Shown here in pieces: positions 50,230-58,867 of a stretch of 64,000 nt of DNA; the first letter of the stretch is position 1; each line of letters begins with the position of its first letter. Below the pieces are notes generated by a model that worked only from the letters and a program-made list of their open reading frames with translations, made no database searches and was not told the origin of the DNA. The translations under genes were made by a program, and so were the position numbers. This stretch comes from JAWXBA01 sp048499805 (GTDB taxonomy: Bacteria; Gemmatimonadota; Gemmatimonadetes; Gemmatimonadales; GWC2-71-9): contig JASNZF010000004.1 in assembly GCA_048499805.1 (NCBI GenBank), positions 186,001 to 250,000 on the forward strand, given 5' to 3'.

Positions 50230-51669
50230 ATGTCCCCCCGCTTCCGGTCATTGCTCGTGGTGCAGGTCGCGCTGCTGCTCGGCGGATGTGCCCGCACGCC
50301 AGACACCGATCCCCGCATGGTATCCGAGTGGATGCACACCCTGTACGGCGTGGTGCGCAGCGAGCGCATCGGCCCTCCCGTGGCCTCGCGCCTGCTGGGC
50401 TATCTCTCGATCGCCTTGTACGAGGGCATGGCCAGTGCCACCCCGGGGATGCCCACGCTGGCGGGGGCAGTCAACGGCATCTCCGCCCTTCCCGCCGCCG
50501 ACCCCGCGCAGCGGTATGATGCCACCCTGGTGGCGGTCGAGGCGGAGCGCGCCGCGCTGGACTCGTTCATGGTGGCCGCGCTGCCCTCGACTCGGGCCAC
50601 GCTGGGCCGGTTGGCCGACTCGCTCATCGCCGCTCGTACCGACCTGGGGATCGACCCGGCCGTGGTGGAGCGCTCCCTCGCGCTCGGGCGGCAGATCGGC
50701 GCCGCCGTCGTGGCGGCCTCGCGGAGCGACGGCTTCGCGGAGACACGAGGGCGTCCCTACGCGCCGCCGGCCGGTCCGGGGCTCTGGTACAACGATGCGC
50801 CGGGCGCGCTCTACTCAGCCCAGAGCGTCTCGGGGGTGACCGATTTCGTCGGGCTCGACAATCCCGCCAACACGATGCGGGCCGGCGCCGCGAGTGATCG
50901 TGGCCTGGTGCTGGACCGCCCCAAGGATCCCAATGCCACACTCCCGGCCCTGAACATCGCCGGCGTCACGGAGCCCTTCTGGCGCGAGATCCGCCCCTTC
51001 TTCCTGCGCACCTGGAATGAATGCACCATCGCCGACCCGCCGGCCTACTCCACCGACACCGCGTCGGCGATGTACCGCGACGCCCGCGAGGTGTACGACA
51101 TCAAGGCGGCGCTGACCCCGGAGCAGCACACCATCGCGCTCTACTGGGCGGACAATCCGGGGGAGACGGGGACGCCCGCGGGGCACTGGATCGCCATCGC
51201 CAGCCAGATGATCAGCGAGCGGCGGCTCTCGGCCCCCGAGGCGGCCCGGCTCTTCGTGGCGACGGCGACCGCGCAGTCCGATGCCTTCGTGGCCGCCTGG
51301 GGATACAAGTTCGAGTACAACCTGATCCGGCCCCGCGCCTACATTCGCCGCGTGATCGACCCCACCTGGGAGCCCGACATCCCGACCCCGCCGTTTCCCG
51401 AGTATCCGGCCGGGCATTCCACCCAGTCCACCGCCGCCGCCGGGGTCGCAGCGGCCCTCCTCGGCGACACCCCGTTTGCCGACAGCACGAGTGTCAGCAT
51501 CGGCCACGCCGTCCGGGAGTTTCCCTCGTTCAGTGCCGCCGCCGATGAGGCGGGGATGTCCCGGCTATATGGGGGCATCCACTTCCGGGCCGGCAACGAG
51601 GCGGGCCGGGTCCTTGGCCGCTGCATCGCCGAGCGCGTCATGGAACGTCTGCCCTCCACGACGCAGTGA
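50230..51669 (+). CDS. Vanadium-dependent haloperoxidase-like lipoprotein (PAP2 superfamily)
   Basis: 479 residues from the ATG at 50230, with GAGG (50220-50223) six bases upstream. The signal peptide ends in LLLGGC (Cys20). The C-terminal half has the three PAP2/haloperoxidase motifs: K-x6-RP (KFEYNLIRP), PAGHS in EYPAGHSTQST, and SR-x5-H in SRLYGGIHFRAGNEAG. These bind vanadate or phosphate. The N-terminal half is helical as in vanadium chloroperoxidase-like bacterial proteins. Either halide oxidation or phosphatase activity is possible. Its final bases GTGA overlap the start of the FG-GAP gene, a close translational coupling. Confidence 0.9.
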   Translation: MSPRFRSLLVVQVALLLGGCARTPDTDPRMVSEWMHTLYGVVRSERIGPPVASRLLGYLSIALYEGMASATPGMPTLAGAVNGISALPAADPAQRYDATLVAVEAERAALDSFMVAALPSTRATLGRLADSLIAARTDLGIDPAVVERSLALGRQIGAAVVAASRSDGFAETRGRPYAPPAGPGLWYNDAPGALYSAQSVSGVTDFVGLDNPANTMRAGAASDRGLVLDRPKDPNATLPALNIAGVTEPFWREIRPFFLRTWNECTIADPPAYSTDTASAMYRDAREVYDIKAALTPEQHTIALYWADNPGETGTPAGHWIAIASQMISERRLSAPEAARLFVATATAQSDAFVAAWGYKFEYNLIRPRAYIRRVIDPTWEPDIPTPPFPEYPAGHSTQSTAAAGVAAALLGDTPFADSTSVSIGHAVREFPSFSAAADEAGMSRLYGGIHFRAGNEAGRVLGRCIAERVMERLPSTTQ

Positions 51670-54600
51670 GGGCCCTCGGGCGGGGTGGTCGGCGGCTGGG
51701 GTTCGGGCTGGTCCTTGTTTGGGCGGGCGCGTGCACCACCCAGGCCGGTCCCGCCGAGTGGCACGAGGCGCCGGGATACCGGTGGAGTGAGCTGCGGGTG
51801 CCAAAGGGGACCGCAGGGTTCACCGCGATGTCGGGATCCCGGCTGGGCATCGACTTCCAGAACACCGTCAGCGACAGCGTGCTGGTGGGGAACCGGATGC
51901 TGGCCCAGGGGGCCGGTACCTGCCTGGGCGACGTGGACGGTGACGGGCTGGTGGACCTCTTCCTGGCCCGGACCGAGGGCGCCAACGCGCTCTACCGCAA
52001 CCTCGGTGACTGGCGTTTCGAGGAGGTGGCCGCCTCCGCCGGGGTCCAGGCCGCTGACCGATTCTCGACCGGGTGTGCCCTGGCCGACGTCGAGGGTGAT
52101 GGCGACCTGGACCTGGTGCTCCTCGCGACCCTCGGTCCCAACGCCATCTTCCTCAACGATGGCACGGGGCGGTTCACCGAGCACGGCGCCGATCTTGGCC
52201 TGGACGTGACCGGCCGTGGGGGCACCACAATCGCCCTGGCCGACGTGGACGGCAACGGCACCCTCGACCTGTACACCGCCAACTACAAGCCGTACAGCCC
52301 GGTCGACATCATCTCGCCGCAACAGCGCGCGCCGAACCAGATTGTCCAGCAGACCGGTCCCACCACCTACGAGGTGGTTCCGGAGCACCGGCAGGACTTC
52401 AAGCTGGTGATGCGGCCGGACATGGGCGGGCTCAACCTGACCATGCGGGCCGAGCCCGATGCCTTCTACCTGAACTCGGGGGGGCGCTTCACGGCGGTGC
52501 CGATGCCCACCGACCGGTTCCGCGCCGCCGACGGGCGACCCCTTGACCCCGCTCCCGAGTCCTTTGCCCTGGGCGCCCGGTTTGCGGACCTCAATGGCGA
52601 TGGCGCCCCGGATCTGTACGTCGCCAACGACTTCGAGGATCCCGACCTCTTCTGGCTCAACGATGGCCAGGGGAACTTCCGGCTGGCGGACTGGCGGGTG
52701 CAGCGGCAGATGAGCAACTCCACGATGGGCACCGACGTGGGGGACATCAACGCCGACGGCCTGCCCGACCTGTTCATGACGGACATGCTCGGCGACGACA
52801 GCCGCCGGGTCAAGACCCAGATGCCCACCCATTCGCCCCAGCCCAAGCGCCCCGGCGACGCGACGACCCAGCTCCAGTTGCAGCGCAACACGCTCTTCCT
52901 CAACCAGGGAGACGGCAGCTTCACCGAGATCTCCACCCTGGCAGGTGTCGCGGCGAGTGGCTGGTCATGGGGCACGATGTTCCTGGACGTGGACCTCGAC
53001 GGCTGGCAGGACCTGCTGGTTGCCACGGGGCACCCGTGGGACGTGATGGACGCCGACACCCAGGAGCGGCTCCAGAACCGCCTCACCGATGTCCCCTGGC
53101 AGCGCCAGCGATGGGAGTATCCCGCGCTCCCGCTCCCCAACCGGGCCTTCCGCAACCGCGGCGACCTGACCTTCGAGGATGCCGGAGGGGACTGGGGATT
53201 CGGCACGGAGGCGGACATTTCCCACGGGATGGCCGTTGGGGACCTCGATGGCGATGGCGACCTGGATGTCGTGATCAATCGGCTCGGGGCCCCAGCGCTG
53301 GTCCTCCGCAACAACGCTCCGGCGCCCCGCGTGGCGGTCCGCCTGGTCGGCGATGCCCCGAACACCCGCGCGGTCGGTGCGCGGATCACGGTGCGGGGAG
53401 GCGCCAGCCCGATCCAGCGGCACGAAGTGACGGCTGGGGGCCTGTACCTCTCGCACAGCGACTACCTGGCCAGCTTCGCGACCGGTGCCGCCGACAGCGT
53501 GACGATCACCGTGGACTGGCGCGATGGCCGCCGCACGGTAATCACCGACGCACGGCCGAACCGCCTGTATGAGATCACCACCGCCACCGCCACGCTGCCG
53601 ACCAACCCGGACTCGGCGCCTCCTCCGGCGCTCTTCGCCGATGCGAGCGCGCTGCTGGGTGGCCATCAGCACTCCGAGCAGCCGTATGACGACTGGGCGC
53701 GCCAGTTCCTGCTGCCCAACGCCCTCTCGCAGGGTGGGCCCGGGGTGGCATGGTTCGATTTGGACCGGGACGGCGATGAGGACCTGGTGGTTGGGGCAGG
53801 GCAGGGTGGACGCCTCACGACTTTCCTGAACCAGAACGGGCGGTTCATCCTCCAGGCCGGCCCCACCGCGCCGGCAGACCTGACGACGGTCCTGGGCCAG
53901 GCCACCGGCGGTGGAACGCGGCTGCTGCTCGGGCTCTCCAACTGGGAGGCGCGTGCACCCGAGCTGGTCATGGAGTCACCGGCTGCCCTCAGTGTCTCGT
54001 TCACCAGTGGCCGGATGGCCGCCTCCGCGAGCCCGCTCATCCCGCCACGATCCTCGGCCACCGGGCCGATGGCGCTGGGGGATTATTCCGGCGACGGGGT
54101 CCTCGACCTCTTTGTTGGCGGCCGAGCGCTGCCCGGTCGGTATCCCGCCCCGGCCTCCTCGATGCTCTTCCGTGGCGCGGCCGGCGGCTTCGTCCCCGAC
54201 TCCGCGGCCGCGCCCGACCTGGCGGAAATCGGGCTGGTGACGGCGGCGAGTTTTGCCGACATCGATGGCGATGGCGATGCCGATCTCATCCTGGCGCGCG
54301 AGTGGGGCACCCTGGTGCTGCTCCTCAACGAGGGTGGCCGGTATGTCCGGGCTCCCGAAACCTGGGGACTGGCCCGGTGGTCGAGTCGCTGGAATGGCGT
54401 GGCCACGGGGGACCTGGATGGTGATGGCCGCCTGGACCTGGTGGCCACCAGTTGGGGCCGCAACGTGCTCCTGGCCGCCGACTCCATCGCTCCGCTGGTC
54501 CTGGCCTATGGCCGCTTCGGGCGCACCGGACAGATCGAGATGATCCCCGCGCGAGACGACCCCCGGGTGGGTGGGCTCGCGCCCCTCTCCAGCTACGCCC

Positions 54601-55358
54601 GCGTCCGGGTCGGGTTCCCCGACCTGGCCAATCGCATCCGGAGTTTTGGCGCCTACGCCGATGCCACGCTGGCCGAGGTGCTCGGCCCCGTCGCGGCGAG
54701 TGTCCAGCAGCTCGAGGCCAACACCATGGACCAGATGGTCTTCCTGAACCGGGGCGACCATTTCGTGGCGCTGGCGATGCCCAGGGAAGCCCAGTTCGCG
54801 CCTGCCTCCCACGCCAGCGTCGCCGATTTCGACGGCGACGGCAGGGAGGACGTGTTCCTGAGCCAGAACTTCTTTCCCACCCAGGTTGGGGCGCCCCGGT
54901 ACGATGCCGGGCGCGGCCTCCTGCTGCTGGGTGACGGACAGGGCGGCCTGGTGGCGCTCTCCGCGGGCCGCTCCGGCATCGCGGTCCTCGGGGACCAGCG
55001 CGGCGCCGCCCACGCCGACTTCGATGGGGACGGCCGGCTGGACCTCGTCGTGACGCAGAATGCGGCCGAGACGCGGCTGTTCCGGAACCAGGCCGCGATT
55101 CCCGGGCTGCGGGTCCGGCTGGTGGGTCCGGCCGGAAACCCGGACGGCATTGGTGCCCAGGTGCGGCTGGTCTTTGGGGACGTCATGGGGCCGGTGCGCG
55201 AGGTGCAGGCGGGTTCGGGGTACTGGTCGCAGAATGGCGCGGTGCAGGTCTTCGGGGTGCCGACACCCCCGTCGACGGTCTGGGTACGCTGGCCCGGGGG
55301 GGCCGAGACCCGCACGCCGGTTCCCCCGGGGGCGGTCGAGGTGGTGGTGCGACCCTGA
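51666..55358 (+). CDS. Giant CRTAC1-type FG-GAP/VCBS repeat lipoprotein with two ASPIC/UnbV domains
   Basis: 1,230 residues starting at the GTG that overlaps the previous stop. The signal peptide ends in VWAGAC (Cys23). Many Ca-binding FG-GAP/VCBS blades are visible (GDVDGDGLVDLFLAR, ADVEGDGDLDLVLLA, ADVDGNGTLDLYTA, ADLNGDGAPDLYVAN, GDLDGDGDLDVVIN, ADIDGDGDADLILA, GDLDGDGRLDLVAT, ADFDGDGREDVFLS, ADFDGDGRLDLVVT). An ASPIC/UnbV domain lies at about 555-640 (RVAVRLVGDAPNTRAVGARITV) and a second at the C-terminus (LRVRLVGPAGNPDGIGAQVRLV). The protein is thus two propeller-plus-ASPIC halves in tandem. It is probably exposed on the outer membrane and binds ligand or partner protein; the activity is unknown. 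Codons use the neighbours' GC bias. Confidence 0.92.
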   Translation: MRALGRGGRRLGFGLVLVWAGACTTQAGPAEWHEAPGYRWSELRVPKGTAGFTAMSGSRLGIDFQNTVSDSVLVGNRMLAQGAGTCLGDVDGDGLVDLFLARTEGANALYRNLGDWRFEEVAASAGVQAADRFSTGCALADVEGDGDLDLVLLATLGPNAIFLNDGTGRFTEHGADLGLDVTGRGGTTIALADVDGNGTLDLYTANYKPYSPVDIISPQQRAPNQIVQQTGPTTYEVVPEHRQDFKLVMRPDMGGLNLTMRAEPDAFYLNSGGRFTAVPMPTDRFRAADGRPLDPAPESFALGARFADLNGDGAPDLYVANDFEDPDLFWLNDGQGNFRLADWRVQRQMSNSTMGTDVGDINADGLPDLFMTDMLGDDSRRVKTQMPTHSPQPKRPGDATTQLQLQRNTLFLNQGDGSFTEISTLAGVAASGWSWGTMFLDVDLDGWQDLLVATGHPWDVMDADTQERLQNRLTDVPWQRQRWEYPALPLPNRAFRNRGDLTFEDAGGDWGFGTEADISHGMAVGDLDGDGDLDVVINRLGAPALVLRNNAPAPRVAVRLVGDAPNTRAVGARITVRGGASPIQRHEVTAGGLYLSHSDYLASFATGAADSVTITVDWRDGRRTVITDARPNRLYEITTATATLPTNPDSAPPPALFADASALLGGHQHSEQPYDDWARQFLLPNALSQGGPGVAWFDLDRDGDEDLVVGAGQGGRLTTFLNQNGRFILQAGPTAPADLTTVLGQATGGGTRLLLGLSNWEARAPELVMESPAALSVSFTSGRMAASASPLIPPRSSATGPMALGDYSGDGVLDLFVGGRALPGRYPAPASSMLFRGAAGGFVPDSAAAPDLAEIGLVTAASFADIDGDGDADLILAREWGTLVLLLNEGGRYVRAPETWGLARWSSRWNGVATGDLDGDGRLDLVATSWGRNVLLAADSIAPLVLAYGRFGRTGQIEMIPARDDPRVGGLAPLSSYARVRVGFPDLANRIRSFGAYADATLAEVLGPVAASVQQLEANTMDQMVFLNRGDHFVALAMPREAQFAPASHASVADFDGDGREDVFLSQNFFPTQVGAPRYDAGRGLLLLGDGQGGLVALSAGRSGIAVLGDQRGAAHADFDGDGRLDLVVTQNAAETRLFRNQAAIPGLRVRLVGPAGNPDGIGAQVRLVFGDVMGPVREVQAGSGYWSQNGAVQVFGVPTPPSTVWVRWPGGAETRTPVPPGAVEVVVRP

Positions 55359-55443
55359 TAGATTAAGGGGTTCCCCGGTCCTGGCGTCCTTGCCGGAAGG
55401 TCCGGCCGCCACCCCGGTCATCCCCCTGTTCCCGAGCTGCCCC

Positions 55444-56364
55444 ATGCATCGCCTTCATCGTGCCACGCTTCGTGTCAGTACCGTCGCCGTCCTGGCCATC
55501 GGGTGCACCCCCGCCGACCAGGACGCGCCGACTCCCGAGCCCCTGCCGGCCAACACCATCACCATCGCCGACCCGGGATTCGCCACCCCGGAGTCGATCC
55601 TGCACGACAACTACGCCGACCTCTACCTCGTCTCCAACATCAACGGCAACCCGCTCGAGGCCGATGGCAACGGGTTCATCTCCCGGGTGTCGCCGATCGG
55701 CGACGTGCAGCTCAGGTGGATCGACGGCGCCACACCAGGTGTCACCCTGAATGCGCCCAAGGGCATGGCAACCCTCGGGGACTATCTCTACGTGGCCGAC
55801 ATCAACACCCTGCGCTGGTTCGACCGGAACACCGGGGAGCCCCGGGGCGCGCTCGAAGTGCCGGGGGCCACCTTCCTGAACGACGTGGTGGCCCACCCGG
55901 AAGGCGGGGTCTACTTCTCCGACACCGGGATGCGGGCAGGAGCCAACGGGTTTGAGCCGGCCGGGACCGATGCCATCTATCGCCTCAACCCCGACATGAG
56001 CCTCGACACGCTCGCCCGCGGCGAGCAGCTCGGCCACCCGAACGGGCTGGCCCTCTCGGGGGACAGCCTCTGGGTGGTCACGTTCGGCTCGAACGAGCTC
56101 TACCGGCTGGAGAACGGGGCCAAGGTGGATGTGACCACCCTGTCCAAGGGCAGCCTCGATGGTCTCGTGATCTTCGGGCGGATGGTCTTCATCTCCAGCT
56201 GGGAGGGGTCGTCGATCTTCCGGGGCACGCTGGGCGGACCGATCCACGAGATCCTGACCGGCGTGCCATCGCCCGCCGACATCGGGCATGACGCCTTTCA
56301 GCACCGGCTGCTGATCCCCCTCTTCAGCGACAACCAACTCAAGCTCGTGCCACTGGCGTTCTAG
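55444..56364 (+). CDS. SMP-30/gluconolactonase-like beta-propeller lipoprotein
   Basis: 306 residues. The signal peptide ends in LAIGC (Cys19). A six-bladed SMP-30/LRE-like propeller follows: GFATPESILHDNYADLYLVSNINGN, LNAPKGMATLGDYLYVADINTLRWFDR, FLNDVVAHPEGGVYFSDTGM, LGHPNGLALSGDSLWVVTFGSNELYRL, GSLDGLVIFGRMVFISSWEGSSIFRG. The Glu in TPESI and the Asn/Asp residues in LND and HPNGL are placed like the metal ligands of the family, so lactonase activity is possible. It lies 85 bases after the FG-GAP gene in the same direction. Confidence 0.88.
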   Translation: MHRLHRATLRVSTVAVLAIGCTPADQDAPTPEPLPANTITIADPGFATPESILHDNYADLYLVSNINGNPLEADGNGFISRVSPIGDVQLRWIDGATPGVTLNAPKGMATLGDYLYVADINTLRWFDRNTGEPRGALEVPGATFLNDVVAHPEGGVYFSDTGMRAGANGFEPAGTDAIYRLNPDMSLDTLARGEQLGHPNGLALSGDSLWVVTFGSNELYRLENGAKVDVTTLSKGSLDGLVIFGRMVFISSWEGSSIFRGTLGGPIHEILTGVPSPADIGHDAFQHRLLIPLFSDNQLKLVPLAF

Positions 56365-56375
56365 GACCCGGCCTC

Positions 56376-58073
56376 GTGCGCGTGTTCCCGGCCCCCGAAC
56401 GGGATGCCCCCATCCCCCGGGGCTGGGTGGCAGCGGTGGCCGCCGTGGCCATCGCGGTCGGGCTGGCCAGCCTCGACAACAGCTTCGTGCAGGACGACCT
56501 CTCCATCATCGTCCGCAACGAGCGAATGCACTCGCTCGCCAACTGGCGCATCCTGCTGTCCGCGCCCTACTGGCCGCCGCCATGGATCGAGGACCTCTGG
56601 CGACCGGTCACCTCGCTGGCGCTGGCAGCCCAGTACCAGCTTGGGGGCGGGGATCCCGGCCTGTTCCGGGTGGTGAGCCTGGCCCTGCACGCCCTGACCG
56701 CGGTCGGGGTCCTGCTGCTCGGGCGCCTGCTGCTCCCGCTCGGCGTCGCGGTGGGGACGGCCCTCCTCTTTGCCGTCCACCCGGTGCACGTCGAGGCGAT
56801 GGCCCTGGCGGTGGGCCAGCCCGAACTGCTGGTCACGCTCCTGGCCCTGGTCATGGTCGCCTGGTACCTGCACCGGCGCTGGTCGCCGGATGGGGCGGTC
56901 CGGGTGCGCGACTGGTGCCTCCTCGGGGTCCTCTACCTCCTGGCCGCGCTCACGAAGGAGCATGGCCTGGTCCTGCCGGGCCTGCTGGTGGCCGCGGAGC
57001 TGACCCTGGTTTCCGGGGCCCTGCGTCCCCGGCTCGGCCGGGTGGGGCCCGGGTTCGGGATCCTGGCGCTGCTCGGGGTGCTGGTGGTCATGGTCCGCTC
57101 CCTGGTCCTTGGAGGAGACCTGGTCGGCAGCTTCACCGCCGAGGCGCTGGACGGGCTCTCGATCGGCGGGCGCGCCCTGACGATGCTGGCGGTCGCCACG
57201 CAGTGGGCCCGTCTGCTGTTGTGGCCGGCCCGACTGAGCGCCGACTACTCGCCGCAGGAGCTGGTCGCCTCCACCGGCTTCGGGACCAGTGAGGCGCTCG
57301 GGCTCGTGATGATCCTGGCAGGAGTGGTGGGCGCCTGGGCCAGTCGGCGGTCGCTGCCGGTCGTGAGCTTTGGGCTGCTCTGGATCGCGGTGGGAATCTT
57401 TCCGGTCAGCAATGTCGTCGTACCGACGGGCGTGCTGCTGGCGGAGCGGACCCTGTTCCTGGCAAGCGCCGGGGTGGTTCTGGTGGTTGGCGGGCTGGCC
57501 TCCCGGGCGTGGCGGGCCGAGGTGGCGTGGGTGCGCGTGGCGCTCCAGGTCGGGGGAGCGACGTTGATGGTCCTGGGTGCCGCGCGGAGCCTCCAGCGGT
57601 GGCCCGTCTGGCAGGACGAGACGACCTATGTCCTCCGCACCGTCGAGGACGCTCCCCGGAGCTTCCGGACGCAGCGGGCCCATGGGGAGGTGCTCTTCCT
57701 GCAGGGGAAGCGGGCGGAGGGGATGGCTGCGTATGGTCTGGCGCTGCAGTATGCCCCGCCCGCCGAGGCCTGGCGGGTACGGAACGACCTTGCCCGGCGA
57801 CACTTCGAGGAGGGGGCAAGCGCCCTGGCGGTGCAGCAGCTTCTGGCCAGCCGGCAGGAGGCCCCGGCGATCCAGGAAACATGGAACTACCTGATCCTCG
57901 GGCTGCTCAATCTGGGTGAGTACCCGGCGGCCCTGCAGGAGGCCGAGGCGGCCCTGGCCCGCGGCTTTTCGGTGGAGGTGTTCGAGGATCTGCGCGCGCT
58001 GGCCAATACGGCGTTGCGCGGCAACGTTCCCGCCGGGGCAATCCGGATCAACGTGGTCAGGCCGGAGGGGTGA
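56376..58073 (+). CDS. TMTC-like membrane glycosyltransferase with TPR tail
   Basis: 565 residues from a GTG at 56376, eleven bases after the propeller gene. About ten transmembrane helices cover residues 17-425. The first loop has FVQDDLSIIVRN, the double Asp expected in GT-C glycosyltransferases, and HPVHVEAMAL follows, which matches the HP-x-H-x-EAV signature of TMTC-type O-mannosyltransferases. TKEHGLVLPG and a SNVVVPTGVLLAERTLFL stretch are also typical. The C-terminal 130 residues are TPR-like (GEVLFLQGKRAEGMAAYGLALQYAPP). It probably glycosylates exported proteins, possibly those encoded next to it. Confidence 0.85.
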   Translation: MRVFPAPERDAPIPRGWVAAVAAVAIAVGLASLDNSFVQDDLSIIVRNERMHSLANWRILLSAPYWPPPWIEDLWRPVTSLALAAQYQLGGGDPGLFRVVSLALHALTAVGVLLLGRLLLPLGVAVGTALLFAVHPVHVEAMALAVGQPELLVTLLALVMVAWYLHRRWSPDGAVRVRDWCLLGVLYLLAALTKEHGLVLPGLLVAAELTLVSGALRPRLGRVGPGFGILALLGVLVVMVRSLVLGGDLVGSFTAEALDGLSIGGRALTMLAVATQWARLLLWPARLSADYSPQELVASTGFGTSEALGLVMILAGVVGAWASRRSLPVVSFGLLWIAVGIFPVSNVVVPTGVLLAERTLFLASAGVVLVVGGLASRAWRAEVAWVRVALQVGGATLMVLGAARSLQRWPVWQDETTYVLRTVEDAPRSFRTQRAHGEVLFLQGKRAEGMAAYGLALQYAPPAEAWRVRNDLARRHFEEGASALAVQQLLASRQEAPAIQETWNYLILGLLNLGEYPAALQEAEAALARGFSVEVFEDLRALANTALRGNVPAGAIRINVVRPEG

Positions 58074-58166
58074 GAAGCGAGAAGTGGGAAGTGGGGGGTA
58101 CGAGGTAAGAGGTAAGAGGTGAGAGGTAAGGGGTAAGGGGTAAGAGGTGTGAGGTGAGAGGTCGGG
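58069..58166. repeat. Heptamer tandem array (GAAGTGG / GAGGTAA types), about 13 units
   Basis: The array begins at the stop codon of the TMTC-like gene: GAGAAGCGA, GAAGTGG, GAAGTGG, then GAGGTAA, GAGGTAA, GAGGTGA, GAGGTAA, GGGGTAA, GGGGTAA, GAGGTGT, GAGGTGA, GAGGTCG. It has two unit types joined head to tail, like the array at 8055-8131. Confidence 0.9.
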
Positions 58167-58199
58167 GGGGCGGACGACATCCATCCGAGGAGATTGATC

Positions 58200-58463
58200 A
58201 TGACCGAGGCGCAGGGCGGTACCGAGGAGCTCCGGGTTTCTGGCGAGGGACTCGTAGCCAAGGTGAAGGAACTGATCCACCAGGGCAATGTGCGGCGGAT
58301 CATCGTCAAGAACGAGGAGGGCCGTTCGCTCCTCGAGATTCCCCTGACCGTCGGCGTGGTGGGTGCCGTGCTGCTGCCGGTGATGGTGGCCTTGGGGGCG
58401 ATTGCCGCCTTGGCGGGCAGCTACACCCTGGTGGTCGAGAAGCGGGACCCCGACGAAGGGTGA
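58200..58463 (+). CDS. DUF4342 protein
   Basis: 87 residues from the ATG at 58200, with GAGGAG (58187-58192) seven bases upstream; a TTG six bases earlier is less likely. The DUF4342 pattern is strong: ELRVSGEGLVAKVKELIHQGNVRRIIVKNEEGRSLLEIPLTVGVVGAVLLPVMVALGAIAALAG in overlapping order, followed by a beta strand TLVVEK. The middle forms one hydrophobic helix. The family is small, widespread and uncharacterised. It is followed after 81 bases by the histone-H1-like gene. Confidence 0.92.
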   Translation: MTEAQGGTEELRVSGEGLVAKVKELIHQGNVRRIIVKNEEGRSLLEIPLTVGVVGAVLLPVMVALGAIAALAGSYTLVVEKRDPDEG

Positions 58464-58544
58464 TCGCGGCTCGACTGAGGGCCGTGAACCTGTTAACTTT
58501 CAAGGAGTTCCATCACCTCGACAACCAATATCGGGAGCATACCA

Positions 58545-58805
58545 ATGGCCACGGCCAAGAAGAAGGCAGCGAAGGCGTCCAAGGCGGTCAAGAAGGCCGT
58601 TGCAAAGAAGTCGAGCACCGCGGCAAAGCGGATCAAGGCGGCGGCCTCCAAGGCCGGCAGCGCGATCAAGAAGGCCGGTGCGAAGACCGCCAGCGCCGCC
58701 AAGAAGGCCAGCAAGAACAAGAAGGTGCGCGTGGGTGCGGCGGTGGCGGCGGTGGCGGGCGCAGCAGTGGTCGCCGGCATGGTGGCCAAGAAGCGCCGCA
58801 AGTAG
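58545..58805 (+). CDS. Histone-H1-like Lys/Ala-rich protein with hydrophobic C-terminal segment
   Basis: 86 residues. Residues 1-62 are almost only Lys, Ala and Ser with AKK and KAA repeats (for example KKAAKASKAVKKAVAKKSS), the pattern of bacterial histone-H1-like DNA-binding proteins. Residues 63-81 (VGAAVAAVAGAAVVAGMVA) are uncharged and could span or touch the membrane, followed by KKRRK. This tail is unusual for H1-like proteins and may tether DNA to the membrane. GGGAG lies eight bases before the ATG and a very strong terminator follows. Low complexity could also arise without a DNA-binding role. Confidence 0.85.
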   Translation: MATAKKKAAKASKAVKKAVAKKSSTAAKRIKAAASKAGSAIKKAGAKTASAAKKASKNKKVRVGAAVAAVAGAAVVAGMVAKKRRK

Positions 58806-58832
58806 GGGTCCAACAGGTTGTCGCGGAACAGG

Positions 58833-58867
58833 GGCGGGGGGCCGGGTGGCCCCCCGCCTTTCTTTTC
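58833..58867 (+). terminator. Rho-independent terminator of the H1-like gene
   Basis: Arms GGCGGGGGGCC (58833-58843) and GGCCCCCCGCC (58848-58858) form an 11-base stem around GGGT, directly followed by TTTCTTTTC. This is the clearest intrinsic terminator in the window. The T-run reaches the stop codon of the convergent RidA gene. Confidence 0.9.
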
